From Nelumbo lutea (taxonomy: Eukaryota; Streptophyta; Magnoliopsida; Proteales; Nelumbonaceae), in assembly GCA_022828595.1 (NCBI GenBank), contig JAKGHH010000003.1:102447583-102511582 (forward strand): a stretch of 64,000 nt of DNA, written 5' to 3'. This document shows, piece by piece, positions 11,705 to 23,199 of this stretch. The notes under the pieces were generated by a model, which did no database searches, had not been told where the DNA came from, and saw only the letters and a list, made by a program, of their open reading frames with translations. Numbering within the stretch: position 1 is the stretch's first letter; each line of letters starts with the position of its first letter. Made by a program: the position numbers and the translations under genes.

Positions 11705-13443
11705 CTACTGATTTGCTTGACTTTTATTTTCTTTTAGTACAAAATTTTTTAGGTATCCGCAATAGATGAGTTCTTCAATCTCAGTGCTATGACCATGATT
11801 TTTGTGAAAATGACAATATACATTTTTGTTCCTTGTATTTGCATCCCCTCTCAATCGAGGTGTCCACTTTACATAGGAGACATCCTTGATCGCCATAAGA
11901 ATTTCTCCTCGCTTCGCATTCAAGGGCGTGTAGTTCGTCCTTTCAACTGGAGGAGTTCGGAATTGTTGGTCTGGTTTATTTCCTCCTCTAACTGGTTCAT
12001 CCTTCTTTCGCTTACTATCCCCATTGGTTGAGGCATCGCCTTCTCTTTTCCTTTTTTCTTGTGGGTTCTTGCATTTTTGGTTCATCTCTTCTTCTATTCC
12101 GATAAATTGGTTAGCGAGCTTGAGGAACTCTATGACATCTTTAGGCTTGTTGGCTACCACATGCCACTTGAATTCCTTGTGTATGATGCTTCTTTTCGCT
12201 GTTGTGAGTCTCACGGTGGGATCTAGGTCGGGGATCTGCAAGCACGCATCGCTGAACCATTTGATGTAGTTCCGTATGACTCTCCCTCCCTCTGGACTAT
12301 GTTGATGAGGCTTTCCTGAGACCTCGGACACCTCTTGCTGGTGATGAAGTGCGAGGTGAATATCTGCACGAACTGCGCCCAACTTTTAATTGGGAGAAGA
12401 CAACACACATGCAGGATTCATCAGCCCCAAATAGGTGCATCTAGGACTGGAAAGAATCCACATGGTCATTCAGGTTGAACGACCCGTCATACTTGTCTAG
12501 GGAAGGTACCTTGAAGTCTTTTGGCATCGGGACGGTCAGGAGCTCGGGGGATAAGGTAGACGGCACGGAGAGGAGCGAAGTGGTCTTTACGGTTCCCAAG
12601 CTTGCCTCTTCTTTGCCTTTGGGCAGTTCATGTTGGCTCTGGATTGTGGCTCAGCGAGCCTTGCGACGTCGCCGTTGTTGCCTCTTGACTAGCTCCGCGT
12701 TCGTACTGTTGGCTTCTGTACCGTTGGGTACTATTTTGGCATGAAGCTGCTCATACTATTGAGGATGGCTATTGCGTATAGAGGGGCCTTGTCTTGAATC
12801 CGCGACTAGAGCCCCGAACCGGTTTCCTGCGAGCGAACCTTCGAGCTGTGAAGGCCGGGGTGAAGCAGCTCTGGTGAGCTGAGTGTCTCTTGACCCATTT
12901 GCCTGCAGTGAGGCGGGAGGAGTGGCTGGCCTCTTCCCCATGCCATGAGATGAAACTTGGCTCCCATTAGGATTTTGAGTCCGGGAAGTTTCTCCTTGGC
13001 AAGGTGGTCGACCGTCCTGACAGTGAGACTTGTTTGGCTGTATCAAGATGCCGAGGTGGAATTTGCTGTGTAGCTTGCTGCAGCGGTGGGAACTGCTGTT
13101 GGTACTGTTGCTGGCAGAAGTGATGAAAGACCTGCTGCTGGTACTGCTGGAACTGTTGAACTTACTGCATCAAGGCTTGCATAGCTCGTACGCAATGCAC
13201 TAGGTCATCGAGTTGGTTCTACCCGACTGTAGGGGGGATTATCGAGGGTTTGGAAAAGGTTGCCCCTACCGTGGAAGGGAGAGGGGCATACATCGGTGCC
13301 ATAACCCGAGGTACATTCAAAGTTGGCATCCCATTTGCAAAAAGGGGTACAGTGAACTGCACAATATAGACAGTTGGGATCTGAGGCTGTCCCTCGGAAG
13401 TGTTCACGTCGGTGTTCTGTCCGGCGTTACTTGAAGATGCCAT
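11705..13443 (-). pseudogene. Gypsy gag remnant
   Basis: The likely start is the ATG at 13443 (MASSSNAGQNTDVN), 66 bases inside the 5' LTR edge. A stop follows after 74 codons. The middle (13046-12756) is Pro/Ser-rich. The 12382-11705 frame carries the capsid C-terminal part (RNYIKWFSDACLQIPDLDPTVRL), a Lys/Arg-rich linker (SKRKKDEPVRGG) and a degenerate zinc knuckle (YCHFHKNHGHSTE). The architecture matches plant retrotransposon gag, which forms the particle and binds RNA. Frames are broken at several points. Confidence 0.82.
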
Positions 13444-13489
13444 GGATGCTCTTTCTTTTCTTCTAGGGAAAAGACCTTTTTGTATTAGG

Positions 13490-13509
13490 TTCTCACAAAC
13501 GGCGTCAAA
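13490..13509 (-). other. Primer-binding site of the gypsy element
   Basis: Directly inside the 5' LTR the minus strand reads TTTGACGCCGTTTGTGAGAA, a variant of the TTGGCGCCGT-type primer-binding site common in Tat elements. The related remnant at 51.2 kb has a similar site (TTGGCGTCGTTTATGGGAA). Confidence 0.75.
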
Positions 13510-14356
13510 TGATGAAATGCAATCCAGCTGCTCCTAGCTGGTGATGACTTGGCTTCCAGTAGACGACGAACTTCATTAATCTGCATAAGGAGAATTAGAG
13601 AAACCGGGGGCTTGCCTGGCTAGGTCACTCTGATGCCTAAGTCAATATCTGGTTTAGAGCTGATGAGAGCTTAAGAAAGCAAGAGAGCTAGAGAGCAGAG
13701 ATTATGCATGCCTTCGCCCCTGGAGGGTTGGGGCCTTTATATACTGGAGTCCTCGCGGGTCTTTCAGAGTGGTTCCGAGATCTTTGCTATGATGAGGCTC
13801 ATTCCCGTATTAATAGGAGATAACGCCGCTGGCCGATAAGGCTCATTACTGTTGCGTGTATAGGACGGGGAGATAGTGCTAGCCGTTACGAGGCGTGATC
13901 CCGAAAAGCACGAGATCCGGTGGCAAAATCCTCGGGGTTGCCATGTGAAAGTCAACCTGACTAGATAGTGAGCTGCCTGTGAAGTGTTGGGCTGCTTGGT
14001 GGCGAGCTGCCTAGTGGCAAGTTGCCTGAGCTCTTGTTCAACAGACTTGATTTGCTCCGAATGCCGAAATACCTTAGTAGCGAGGTGATCTTGCACCGAG
14101 GCAGGCCTGTCTCGAGGTGAACTCTTTTCGGGGTGGTTCATCTGTTCGAGCTTGATGTGCAATGAACTTGGTCTCTATCCTCGTCGCGATCTGGTAACTC
14201 GAAGTAGCTTCTGTTCGGGGTAACAGGGTACCCGAGGTCGCTCTGTAGCAAACTGATCATGCTAATCTGTCACTCATATCGGGTCATGTCCACGTGCCTA
14301 TTTGATTGTGTCGAGTTGTCACTTATGTCAAGTCATGCCCACATGTCTCCCCATTA
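13510..14356 (-). repeat. 5' LTR of the gypsy element, outer end disrupted
   Basis: It matches 3614-4456 from TGATGAAATG at 13510 to CCATTA at 14356. A TATA-type promoter on the minus strand lies at 13734-13743 (TATATAAAGG). Beyond 14356 comes a 42-base AT-rich filler ending in a second CCATTA, followed by CGAAGG...CATTTCA, a trace of the missing LTR end. About 13-30 terminal bases are lost or scrambled. Confidence 0.9.
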
Positions 14357-14830
14357 TAAATTTTATTTTATTTCAAAATCTAACTAAAATTACCATTACG
14401 AAGGCATTTCAAGAATATCAATTCACAAATTATAATGCATACATGATAAAGTAAAATTGATTTCAATTTTCACTATTTTAGTATCATATTATCACTACCA
14501 CAATTCTAAATTCAATTTCAATTTTCAGCTATTTCAAAGGGCTTAGGCAGTTAGGTAGGCTAACTTGCAAGATTGAATAATTAGCTGGAGACTCCACTTG
14601 GTGGATTGAAGTGAAAGCCTAAAGGAAAGATCAAATTCCAAACTTAAAGCAAAAATCAAATTGAAATATCAATTCGAGCAAACCTGTACTCAAAAGTTAC
14701 AAAACTATGAGTAATTAAATAATCAACTTGTAAACCTCTACTCATTCGGATGAGTGAGAATGGATCAGATGAAGATTCTGAAGATGAAGGTTCTAGTGAA
14801 AAACGAAGATGTCTGTAAAACAGATCGGCG
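14357..14830. other. AT-rich spacer
   Basis: It holds the 42-base filler and LTR trace up to about 14412, then unique AT-rich sequence. No gene is seen. The last 250 bases may be the 5' untranslated or ORF1-end part of the LINE that follows, but no motif proves this. Confidence 0.4.
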
Positions 14831-15086
14831 ATGCATGCAGGAAACAATAGCAAGAAATCCCAAACCCGGGTGGTGAGTTACCAAGGCAACTCGGGCGAGT
14901 CGACACACAAATCAAGAAAAAAGAAGTCACCAATGGATGTGGCTAGCTCGTCCACACTTGGAGTGCATGCACAAATTAGTAACAACACATGGCAACAACT
15001 CACTCTGCATGGCAAGGAAAGTGGTGAAATAGGGACATTAGGGGGTGTAATAATCTTGCTACCTTTCGATTTCTGAAAAAACAAGT

Positions 15087-15720
15087 TCACTCTCATAATC
15101 TCGATGTCCTATATCTCTCTGAAACTAAAATGGATTCTGTTAAGGCTAAGAAATTATGCTCTAAACTAGGTTTTATTGATTGGTGTGGAAACAAAAAACT
15201 AGGTTTTTTGTGTGTTGGAAACAAGATATGTTTGTAGAGAAAATCCCCTCTATAGAAAGAACCATAATCCTTAACATTAGAGATGGCCCATTGGACCCAA
15301 ATTGGTGGATTTGTCTTGTCTACGAACACCCAACTCGAAAATATAGAACAATATTCTAGGAAAACCTCTCATCCATCCTTAATGGGAAACACAATTGAAT
15401 GATGATTGGGGATTATAATGATATAGTGGATGCTAGTGATTATTAGGGTCAAAGGATAGGAAAAAAACAAATTGTTTGAATCCCTACAAAATCTAATAAA
15501 CTCATTCTTTCGGAAATTAAAATGATGGGGGCTACACAGACATGGTTAAATGGACAAAATGGAAATAGATTAGTACAGGAAAAATTGGAGAGAGGCTATG
15601 CAACTCCTTGGTGGCATAACCTTTTCCCCAATGGAAGGATATCGACTACCAAAAACCTTTTCTCAGATCATGTGTTTCTAGTCCTAGACCAACCCAAGTA
15701 TCATCACTGGACCCAAACAG
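15087..15720 (+). pseudogene. LINE endonuclease (EEP) domain remnant
   Basis: Pieces in changing frames read LYLSETKMDSVKAKKLCSKL (about 15106-15170), VYEHPTRKYRTI, NWMMIGDYNDIVD (about 15395-15430), then TWLNGQNGNRLVQEKLERG and ISTTKNLFSDHVFLVL (15540-15690). These match the endonuclease/exonuclease/phosphatase domain: SETK with the metal-binding Glu, GDYND corresponding to GDFN, and SDHV with the catalytic His. The enzyme nicks target DNA for target-primed reverse transcription. Stops and shifts make it inactive. Confidence 0.82.
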
Positions 15721-17625
15721 TTTCACTTATTATTGAAGGAATGAGAGATCCATCATATGGATGGCTGAACCCTGCAAGAAGGTTGGGCGAAATTTCAAAA
15801 ATTTCCTCTCCCCTCATTTGGGAATCACATTCCCTGTTTTAGAAAATCTGCATTTTCAAGGATCAATCTTGAACCCTAAATCGAACCATATTTGAAACCA
15901 GAAGCATGAGAGATATACCTGATACGGAGAAATAATATCTCCCAATGGAGGTGTTCACGCCCAAGGTAGGTACCAAAGACTGCTCTCACTGAACATGGCG
16001 TAGTGTAGGATAGAGCAGAATCAACAATGTTCGTCCAACGAACCGAACCCTTTACAAGAATTCGCTGGAGGCTATGAGCACAACTTTAGATCAGCCTTTC
16101 TCCAAAGGCCGATATCAATATCCAATCTTGATCGTTCCTGCTTGAAAGAGGAGATCGAACTGGCAGTTATGGCGGCGGCAAGGAGAAAATAGCGCAGTCT
16201 CACTGGGTGCTATGTTCTTTCTCTGGATTTGAGAATTTGATGATCTTCTAAAAGTTGCCGCCCCCTTCTCCTTTTATAACTTTAAAGGGATCAGTTCCTA
16301 ATCCTATTATGAGTTGATGATCCGAATCATATTTGGATCTGAATTCCCTTTAAGAGATAAGGATAGACCATTATCTTATATGAAGATTAGATCAACCCTC
16401 TCGTAATCTTATCAGGAGGCTTCCAGATCTGAATCTGTATTCAGATTTGGACTCTTTGAGTGGATAGGGTAAGGCCCTATCCTATCTGCTAATCTAATAT
16501 CAAATTCACCCCCTCTTTAACTGATCAAATCAGCCCAATTCGAAATGGGCTTTAGGCTCAATAAGAGTATATGCTCACTTATCTTTTCAAATTGCTACCT
16601 AGTTGGGCTTCCTTGTTTGGCGTGGGACTCAAGCATTGATCTACACATCAGCCACAAGGGTTCAGCCCAACTTTTGTTATAAGGTCTAGCCGAATTCACT
16701 GGAAAGCCCAGTGAACCCCCTAAGCCCATCACATGGAATCTATGGGCCCAACACTTACACTAAGTGGTCCCTGGGCCAAGCCACCTTCTAACACCCAAGG
16801 ACTGTGGGCAGATGCTAGATTAGCCCATCAGGTATTACCCTCAATGGTCTTACACTTAACCTCTCAGCCCATAATGATCAAACACTGTCCGACAAGATAG
16901 GACATCTCCCTCGGCTGCAAGGTACAGTGCTACACTCTCTACTCACATGGATCTCAGGAATTTAAACATTTTTGCAAATATTTTGAAACCATAGTATATA
17001 TGTATATCTCTATATAAAATATATTTTGCAAAACAAATCTCAACGATTGAAATCGGCTGCCGACAGTCTTGGTTTCCATCAGAGAGAGTGCATCCCCGAT
17101 CATTACCTTTGTTCGACAAAGGGTTATTCTGTTACTATGATCACCCAATCAGATGAATTCTCGGATTGTCCCAACATACCCAAGTTTTGATCCCCACCAA
17201 GGATCTCATTGATTGACATATCAAAGACAACCCAATCCGACACATAGTGTAGTATCATAATCGAGTCTAGGGGTCAGGTGTAACTTTCCAGTTTTGCCCA
17301 CTAATCTCAAAGGTCCAGGGCAATACTGGAAATTTGATCCGGTTAAGGGTTTCAAGTAAATCTATACTGCATGTGCTTTGGGTCTCACATTGGCAACTAA
17401 GACAAGCCACCCCAACATTTGGCGGCACACCAGTGTCAGCCTTAGCTGGATAAATCTCCTCAGACTTATCCAACGATTGTAAACATTCTAAACTAACACG
17501 AGTCTCATTAAGTGTTCAGTTTAAAGGTATTACATAGAAACACACCACAAGAACACGAATCAAATATGTACTTCATTCATTTACAATAAATGTCATAAAT
17601 ACATCAATCTGATTGGAGCTAAAAG
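15720..17625 (-). repeat. 1.9-kb repeat, copy A
   Basis: This block matches the reverse complement of 21075-22990 over nearly its whole length with scattered substitutions and small indels. Landmarks shared in reverse include CAATCAG at the distal end, GTATTACATAGAAACA, GGGGATGCACTCTC, GGTGTTCACGCCCAA and GATCTCTCATCC. On the minus strand a TATA-like TATAAAAGGAG lies near 16269-16279. No protein domain is visible. Length and TATA box would fit a solo LTR or a nonautonomous retroelement, but TG..CA ends were not identified. It interrupts the LINE between endonuclease and RT. Confidence 0.72.
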
Positions 17626-17639
17626 CATACAAGTATTTA

Positions 17640-19899
17640 ACACTTACACATATAGGTTGAGGAAGAAGAATGCAATAAGATAGTTGAGAAACAATGGGAA
17701 CAAATCGGCCCAAATAACACAATAGCTCAAAAGCTCAAGAAACAAGGAAAAAATTAGAATGATTGCAAACAAATTGAGGCAGATAGAAGAGGAGATTAAA
17801 GTACTAGAAGGGGTTGAAACTAGCAATGCCTTAAGGGATAGAGTTGGGCTCATTAAGTAGTATGACAAATGACATTTGAGGGAGGAATAACTTTAGGGAG
17901 TAAAATCCAGAGAGACATGATTAAAGAAGGGAGACAAGAACACAAGGTATTTTCATCAAATGACAAATTTTAGGAGGAGAAAAAACTCCCTACAATTCTT
18001 GAAAAAGAGAATGGGGAAATAGTGTTAAATAAACTATTTAACACTATCCACACAAGTACCAGAGGGGGAATTGAATATTCAAAATCTAGTATTAAATAAA
18101 CTCTTCGAGGAGGAGGCTAAGGAACTGTTAATTCCACCCTCAAATGAGGAGATAGAAAGAATTGCAAAGTTTATGAATCGACACTCTGCACCAGGACCAG
18201 ATGTTTTCCCTCCTTTCTTCTATCAGAAATATTGGCCCATAGTCAAAGAAGATTATACATGCAAGATGGGTAGAGATTTCTTTCACACAACGGAGTTCCC
18301 CGTAGAGATTAACTTGACAAACTTAGTAAACATCCCAAAAACCAAACACCCTGAAAAGATTCAACAAGATAGACCCGTCAGTGTCTGTAATGTGATATAC
18401 AGAGTGATAGCAAAGGGCTTGGTGCTTAGAATGCAACAAAAACTAAACAAACCGATAGCTCGAGACAAAGTGTGGATGATATCATCATGGTTCAAGAGGT
18501 TATGAATAAAATGAAAAATCAGAAGAAAGGTGTAGGTTGGGCCTTCATGAAGATTGACATGTCTAGCACCTATGACAAAATAAAGAGGGATTTTTTGATA
18601 GAAATGCTAAAAGGCATGGGCTTCCCTGAGAAATGCGTAGTTACACCAAAATTCTCAATAAAAAATCAATGGAACACTAAAAGAGTTTTTTGAGCTACAA
18701 AATGGAATTAGGCAAGGGGATCCCCTCTCACCCCACCTATTCATCATTGGAATGCAAACCCTGTCTAGTCTAATCATGGAAACTAAAAACAAGAAGGAAC
18801 TACAATGCATCAGAATATGCAGAAACGGAACACCTATATCACATTTGCTATTTGGTCAGGGGAGAAAATAAACTTAGCGAAGTCAGGGGTATATTTAGTA
18901 AGGGTGTACATAGAAGAAAAAATAATATTTTAATATCTATTCTAAAGATGAAACTGATGAAATCTCAAGAGAAATACTTGGGGGCCAAAATCTATTTCCA
19001 AGAAATAGGATTATGACTCACCAATATATCTTGGACAGAGTAAATACAAAGTTGGCAACTTGGAAAGCAAAAATGTTATCTCAAGCCAGTAGAATAACTT
19101 TAACTCAGTTAGTATTACAAGCCTTACCCATGTACACCCTGGCTAATACTATCCTAAAGAAGAAAACAATTACAGAATTGGAGAAAATTCAAAAGAGATT
19201 TTGGAGGAAAGGAAACAACACAAAAACAAGCACTCACACTATTCCTTGGAGAACAATATGCAAGCCAAAAAAGGAGGGAGGGTTGGGTTTTAAAAGATTG
19301 GAGATGTATAATAAAGCCCTATTTGCCAAACAGATTTAGTGCTTAACTCTCATCAAAGCAAGAATTGTGGGCCTGGGTAATAAGAGAGAAATATATAAAA
19401 AATGGCTCCATATTCCAATTAAAAATGAGACCCAATAATTCAAGATGGTGGAAACAAGTCATTGACGCGTTAGATCAGATAAAAGCAATTCTGTTTTGGC
19501 AAGCGAAAAATGGTGAGGAAATACACATCCAGGATCCAGGATCCTTGTATCCCATCTCTACCTACAAGATACCTAGAATTTAAAGATAACCCAATGAAGT
19601 TTAAATAACATCAAGGTGAAAGACCTATGGGATGAAAATGGACAATGGAACACCACAATGATGAGACAAGTTTTTAAAGAAGAGTCCATTAATCATGTCA
19701 CTCAAATAAGTGGGCCCCCCTCTAACACAACAGACATACTATTATGCAGATGGAAAGAATCCAAAAAAGGCAAATGCTATGTCAAATCAGGATAAAGTTC
19801 TTTAGAGCTTTAGAACCATCAAGTTCTTGTACAAATATTAACTGGAATATGCTATGGAAAGGTAAGGTCCCATATAGATTCCAAATATTCATGTGGAAG
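17640..19899 (+). pseudogene. LINE reverse transcriptase and zf-RVT N-terminal remnant
   Basis: The linker (VEKQWEQ..., about 17660) leads to the RT: LLIPPSNEEIERIAKFMNRHSAPGPDVFPPFFYQKYW, then LVNIPKTKHPEKIQQDRPVSVCNVIYRVIAKGL, then AFMKIDMSSTYDKIKRDFL with the first catalytic Asp, then NGIRQGDPLSPHLFI. At about 18853 the sequence jumps from PISHLLF straight to SGEKINLAKSGVYF, so the F/YADD box and its surroundings are deleted. Downstream are ASRITLTQLVLQALPMYTLAN and EKIQKRFWRKGN, then the start of zf-RVT (WNMLWKGKVPYRFQIFMWK). Dead by deletion plus stops. Confidence 0.88.
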
Positions 19900-20362
19900 G
19901 CCGGCCCGCACCTTGGTCGGGCTTGGTTATGTAATTAGACCCGCGGACTTTACCTCGGGCTTAACACAGTAAGTCCGACTATGTTACGGGCCGGACTTGG
20001 GATTTGTTAAAAAAGTCCAGCCTGGCCCGACTCAGCATTATATATTTTATAAAATACATAATATATATTTTATATATTATATAAAATATATAATTAATTT
20101 AATATTTATTGAAATATATATATTTATAATTTAATATATACATTTTTTTATTTTTTTCTTTATAATTTCTCTCTCACTCTCTCACTCTCTCTCTATTCAG
20201 CCGCTTCAGCAGTAGTAACAATATGGGCTAAATTTTGGACTTGGGCCCAGGTCTGGGCTTCGGACTTTTTATGAGGGCTGGACTTGAACTCGGGCCTTAG
20301 AAATATCTATTAATACAGAGTGAAAGCCCGGCCCGGCCCGGCTCAGCCCGTGAACAGGTCTA
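19900..20362. mobile_element. hAT-like MITE inside the LINE
   Basis: About 460 bases split the zf-RVT codons. The ends are GGCC/GGGC-rich inverted sequences (left GGCCGGCCCGCACC; right, read backwards, TAGACCTGTTCACGGGC... GGGCCGGGCC) flanking an AT-rich core with a TATATA run and a CT repeat. Flanking CATGTGGA and CTGGTGGA could be a decayed 8-bp target duplication, which fits hAT. Similar GGCC-rich elements appear near 43.6 and 60.7-61.0 kb. Confidence 0.6.
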
Positions 20363-21075
20363 CTGGTGGAAAGGAATAAAAACAAAAGACAAGTTAAACT
20401 TTCTGTCAGATGCAGAAAAAGGGTGCCCTCTGTGCAACAAGGAAATAGAATCCTGGAAGCACATTTTCTTAATGTGACTTTGCAAGAGATGTATGGCTCA
20501 CTGCACAAATTGACATCAATCCAGATGAAGTCAAAAACCTCCAATTAGATCAGTTTATTCACAACTGGTTGAATATAAAACTGAAATCACTAGATTCAAG
20601 GATCAAAAAATAATACTTTGGGAGTTTCTTGTTCTATTCAAACTCATATGGGACACCCGAAATGCTCTCATACACCAATAAAGAAAACTTGATCTTGTAC
20701 AGACTGTACAACAAGCATACTCATACTTGATTCATACAACAGAGCCTCTGTCGGAACTGAGCATTTGCAAGAGACTCGCATAAAAACACTTGAACATCAT
20801 ATTTATGTGGATGGTTCCTTTGACCCAGCAAGTGGTGCAATAGGTACTGGTTGTCTAATTCTGACCAACACCAACTCTGTGGTGATGATAGATAGCAGAA
20901 CAGTTTGAGCATCATCAAGTTCTCAAGCTGAATGGTGGGCTGTAGCTGATGGTCTCAAGGCGGCAATCACTCACAAAATCACATATGCTATTTTATTTTC
21001 TGATGCACAAGGTGTTGTAAATAGTATCAATTATGGTATGGAAGATGAAGATGCTGGACAGTTTTGTATGCCCTT
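20363..21075 (+). pseudogene. LINE zf-RVT C-terminus and RNase H N-terminal part
   Basis: The zf-RVT resumes as WWKGIKTKDKLNFLSDAEKG, then CPLCNKEIESWKHIFLM with the Cys/His ligands. Further on, HIYVDGSFDPASGAIGTGCL (about 20798-20857) is the start of the RNase H domain with its first catalytic Asp. A stop near 20907 interrupts it, and SSQAEWWAVADGL (with the expected Glu) and ILFSDAQGVVN (second Asp) follow. The C-terminal end lies beyond copy B at 23025-23180. Confidence 0.83.
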
Positions 21076-22990
21076 AGCTTCAATCAGAATGGTGTACTTT
21101 ATGAGTTTATTGTAAATTAATAAAAGTGCATATTTGATTCATGTTCCCTTGGTATGTTTCTATGTAATACCCTTAAACTAGACACTTAACGAGATTCGTG
21201 TTAGTTTAGAATGTTCACAGCCAGTGGGTCAGTCTAGGGAGACCTATCCTAACAAGGCTAACACTGTGGTGCCACCAAGTCGGTTGGGGTGGCTTGTCTC
21301 ATCTACCGGGGTGATACCCTAGGCACATACAGAGTGGGATTAATTGAATCTTTGAACTGGACCAGATTTCTAATATTGCCCTGGACCTTGGAGATTGATG
21401 GGCAAAACTGGAAAATTACACCCGACCCCTGAACTCGATTATGATACTACACTAGGTGCCGAATTGGGCTGTCTTTGATGTACAAATCAGTGAGATCCTT
21501 AACGGGGGTCAAAACCTGAGTATGTTGGGATAATATGAGAATTCATCTGAGTGGGTGATCATAGTGACAGGATCAGCCCCTTTGTCGGACAAAGGTAATG
21601 ATCGGGGATGCACTCTCACTGATGGAAACCAAGACTCCCAGCAACCGATTTCAATCGTTGATATTTGTTTTGCAAAATATATTTTATATGAGATATAAAA
21701 GTATATAAATTATGGTTTTTAAAAGGTTTGCAAAAGGTTTCAATTCCCGGGATCCATATAAGCAGAGAGTGCAACATTGCTCCTTGCAGCTGAGGGAGAG
21801 GTCCTCTCTTGTCGAGCAATGTATGATCATTATGGGCTGAGAGGTTAAGTGTATGACCATTGAGGATAATACCTGATAGGTTAATTTTGCATCTGCCCAC
21901 AGTCCCTGGGTGTTACAAGGTGGCTTAGCCCAGGGACCACTTAGGGTTAGTGTTGGGCCCATAGAGCCCATTTGATGGGTTTCAAGGGGTGCACTGTCAA
22001 TAACAGTGTATTCGGCCAGGCCTTGTAACAAAGGCTGGGCCGAACCCATGTGGATGATATGTAGATCAATGCTTGGGTCCCACGCCATACAAGGAAGCCC
22101 AACTGGGCAGCAGTTTGGAAGGATAAATGAATACATAATCTTAAATGGGCCTTAAGCCCATTTCGAACTGGACTAATTTAATAAGTTAAATATGAGCAAA
22201 TTCTGAGATGGATCAGCAGATAGGAAAGGGTCTTAACCCTATCCACTTAGAGAGTTCAGATCTAAATGTGATTCAAATTTGGAAACCTTCTAATAAGATT
22301 AGGAGAAGGCTGATCTAATTTGCAAATAAGATAAGGGTATATCCTTATCACCTAAAGGGATGTCTGATCCAAATAAGATTTGGATTAGAAGCTGATTCTT
22401 TAGGGTTACAAAAGAAAGAGGGGCGGCATCCTTTAGAAGATATACATACTCACATCCTCTTTAAAGCTGAAATCACAGAAAGAAGAATTAAGCAACCCTG
22501 CAGAATTCTTTCTTGTCGCCTCCTTGTTCTTGCCGCCCAAGTTTGACAGTTTGATCTGCAGTTGTGGGAGAAGTCAATATTCAATCTTGACATCAGTTCT
22601 TTGTGAAAGGATTGATAGGAAGCTGTGTTCACGTGCCATCCTGTTGTTTCTTTCGAAGGACAGAGTTTTTGAAGAAGAACACTGCTGATTCTGCTCCATC
22701 CTACACTGCGCCATCTTTAGTGGGAGCAGTCTTTGGATCCTAAATTGGGCGTGAACACCTTCATTAGGAGATAATATTTCCCTGTATTAGGTATACTTCT
22801 CTCCTACTCCTTTTGGTTCAGATCTGGTTCAATTTATGGTTCAAGATTGATCATTGAAAATATGATTTTCTAAATAAGGAATGTGATTTCCTATTGATGG
22901 GAGAGAAAAATTGAAATTCGCCCCCTTTTTCCGCAAGATTTGAGCGTCCATATGATGGATCTCTCATCCCTTTAGAAGAGTGGCAAGTGA
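21075..22990 (+). repeat. 1.9-kb repeat, copy B (inverted relative to copy A)
   Basis: It is the inverted partner of 15720-17625 and splits the LINE RNase H. The two copies are separated by about 3.45 kb and could pair in a single transcript. Copy B has lost the TATA-like word of copy A (TTACAAAAGAAAG at the same place, about 22404). Boundaries are approximate to 20-30 bases. Confidence 0.72.
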
Positions 22991-23024
22991 AGCACATCAA
23001 GGAAACTGTTCTGAACCTTAGAAG

Positions 23025-23180
23025 TCTTTTTTGCTAATATTGTTATTCAATATGCTCCTAGATCTGTGAATATGATTGCCCATGGTCTAGCTTACAAAGC
23101 ATGTAAAAAAGCTACTAGTGAACTCAATGAGGGCAGCGGCTCATTGAAATGTAAATCTTATCAACATGAGCAATGAATGA
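23025..23180 (+). pseudogene. LINE RNase H C-terminal end
   Basis: The plus strand reads FANIVIQYAPRSVNMIAHGLAYKACKKA, corresponding to the final helix region of plant LINE RNase H (the usual form is VPRSxNxxAHxLA), with the conserved Arg, Asn and His. It continues the domain cut off at 21075. A stop ends it at about 23176. Confidence 0.75.
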
Positions 23181-23199
23181 TTATCTTTCTAGAAAATAA

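Larger units (their letters stand above)
3614..14356 (-). mobile_element. Ty3/gypsy LTR retrotransposon, Tat-like, decayed
   Basis: This is an element of about 10.7 kb lying on the minus strand: 5' LTR at 13510-14356, primer-binding site at 13490-13509, gag, protease, reverse transcriptase, RNase H and integrase remnants in order from right to left, then an antisense gene, a polypurine tract at 4457-4474 and the 3' LTR at 3614-4456. The order RT-RNase H-integrase places it in Ty3/gypsy. The PBS type and the antisense Transposase_28-like gene between integrase and 3' LTR point to the Tat lineage. All pol and gag frames carry stops or frameshifts, and the LTRs differ at many positions (mostly transitions), so the copy is old and dead. 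No target-site duplication remains because the outer end of the right LTR is disrupted. Confidence 0.93.

Noticed and set aside
7703..13434. Plus-strand open frames opposite gag-pol (for example 11157-11711, 8374-8580)
   Set aside because: They are mirror frames of the retrotransposon pol and gag on the minus strand; the minus-strand translations carry the family motifs.
15720..17625. Calling copy A an LTR of a specific copia or gypsy family
   Set aside because: A TATA-like word is present, but TG..CA ends, PBS and target duplication could not be found, so only 'repeat' is claimed.
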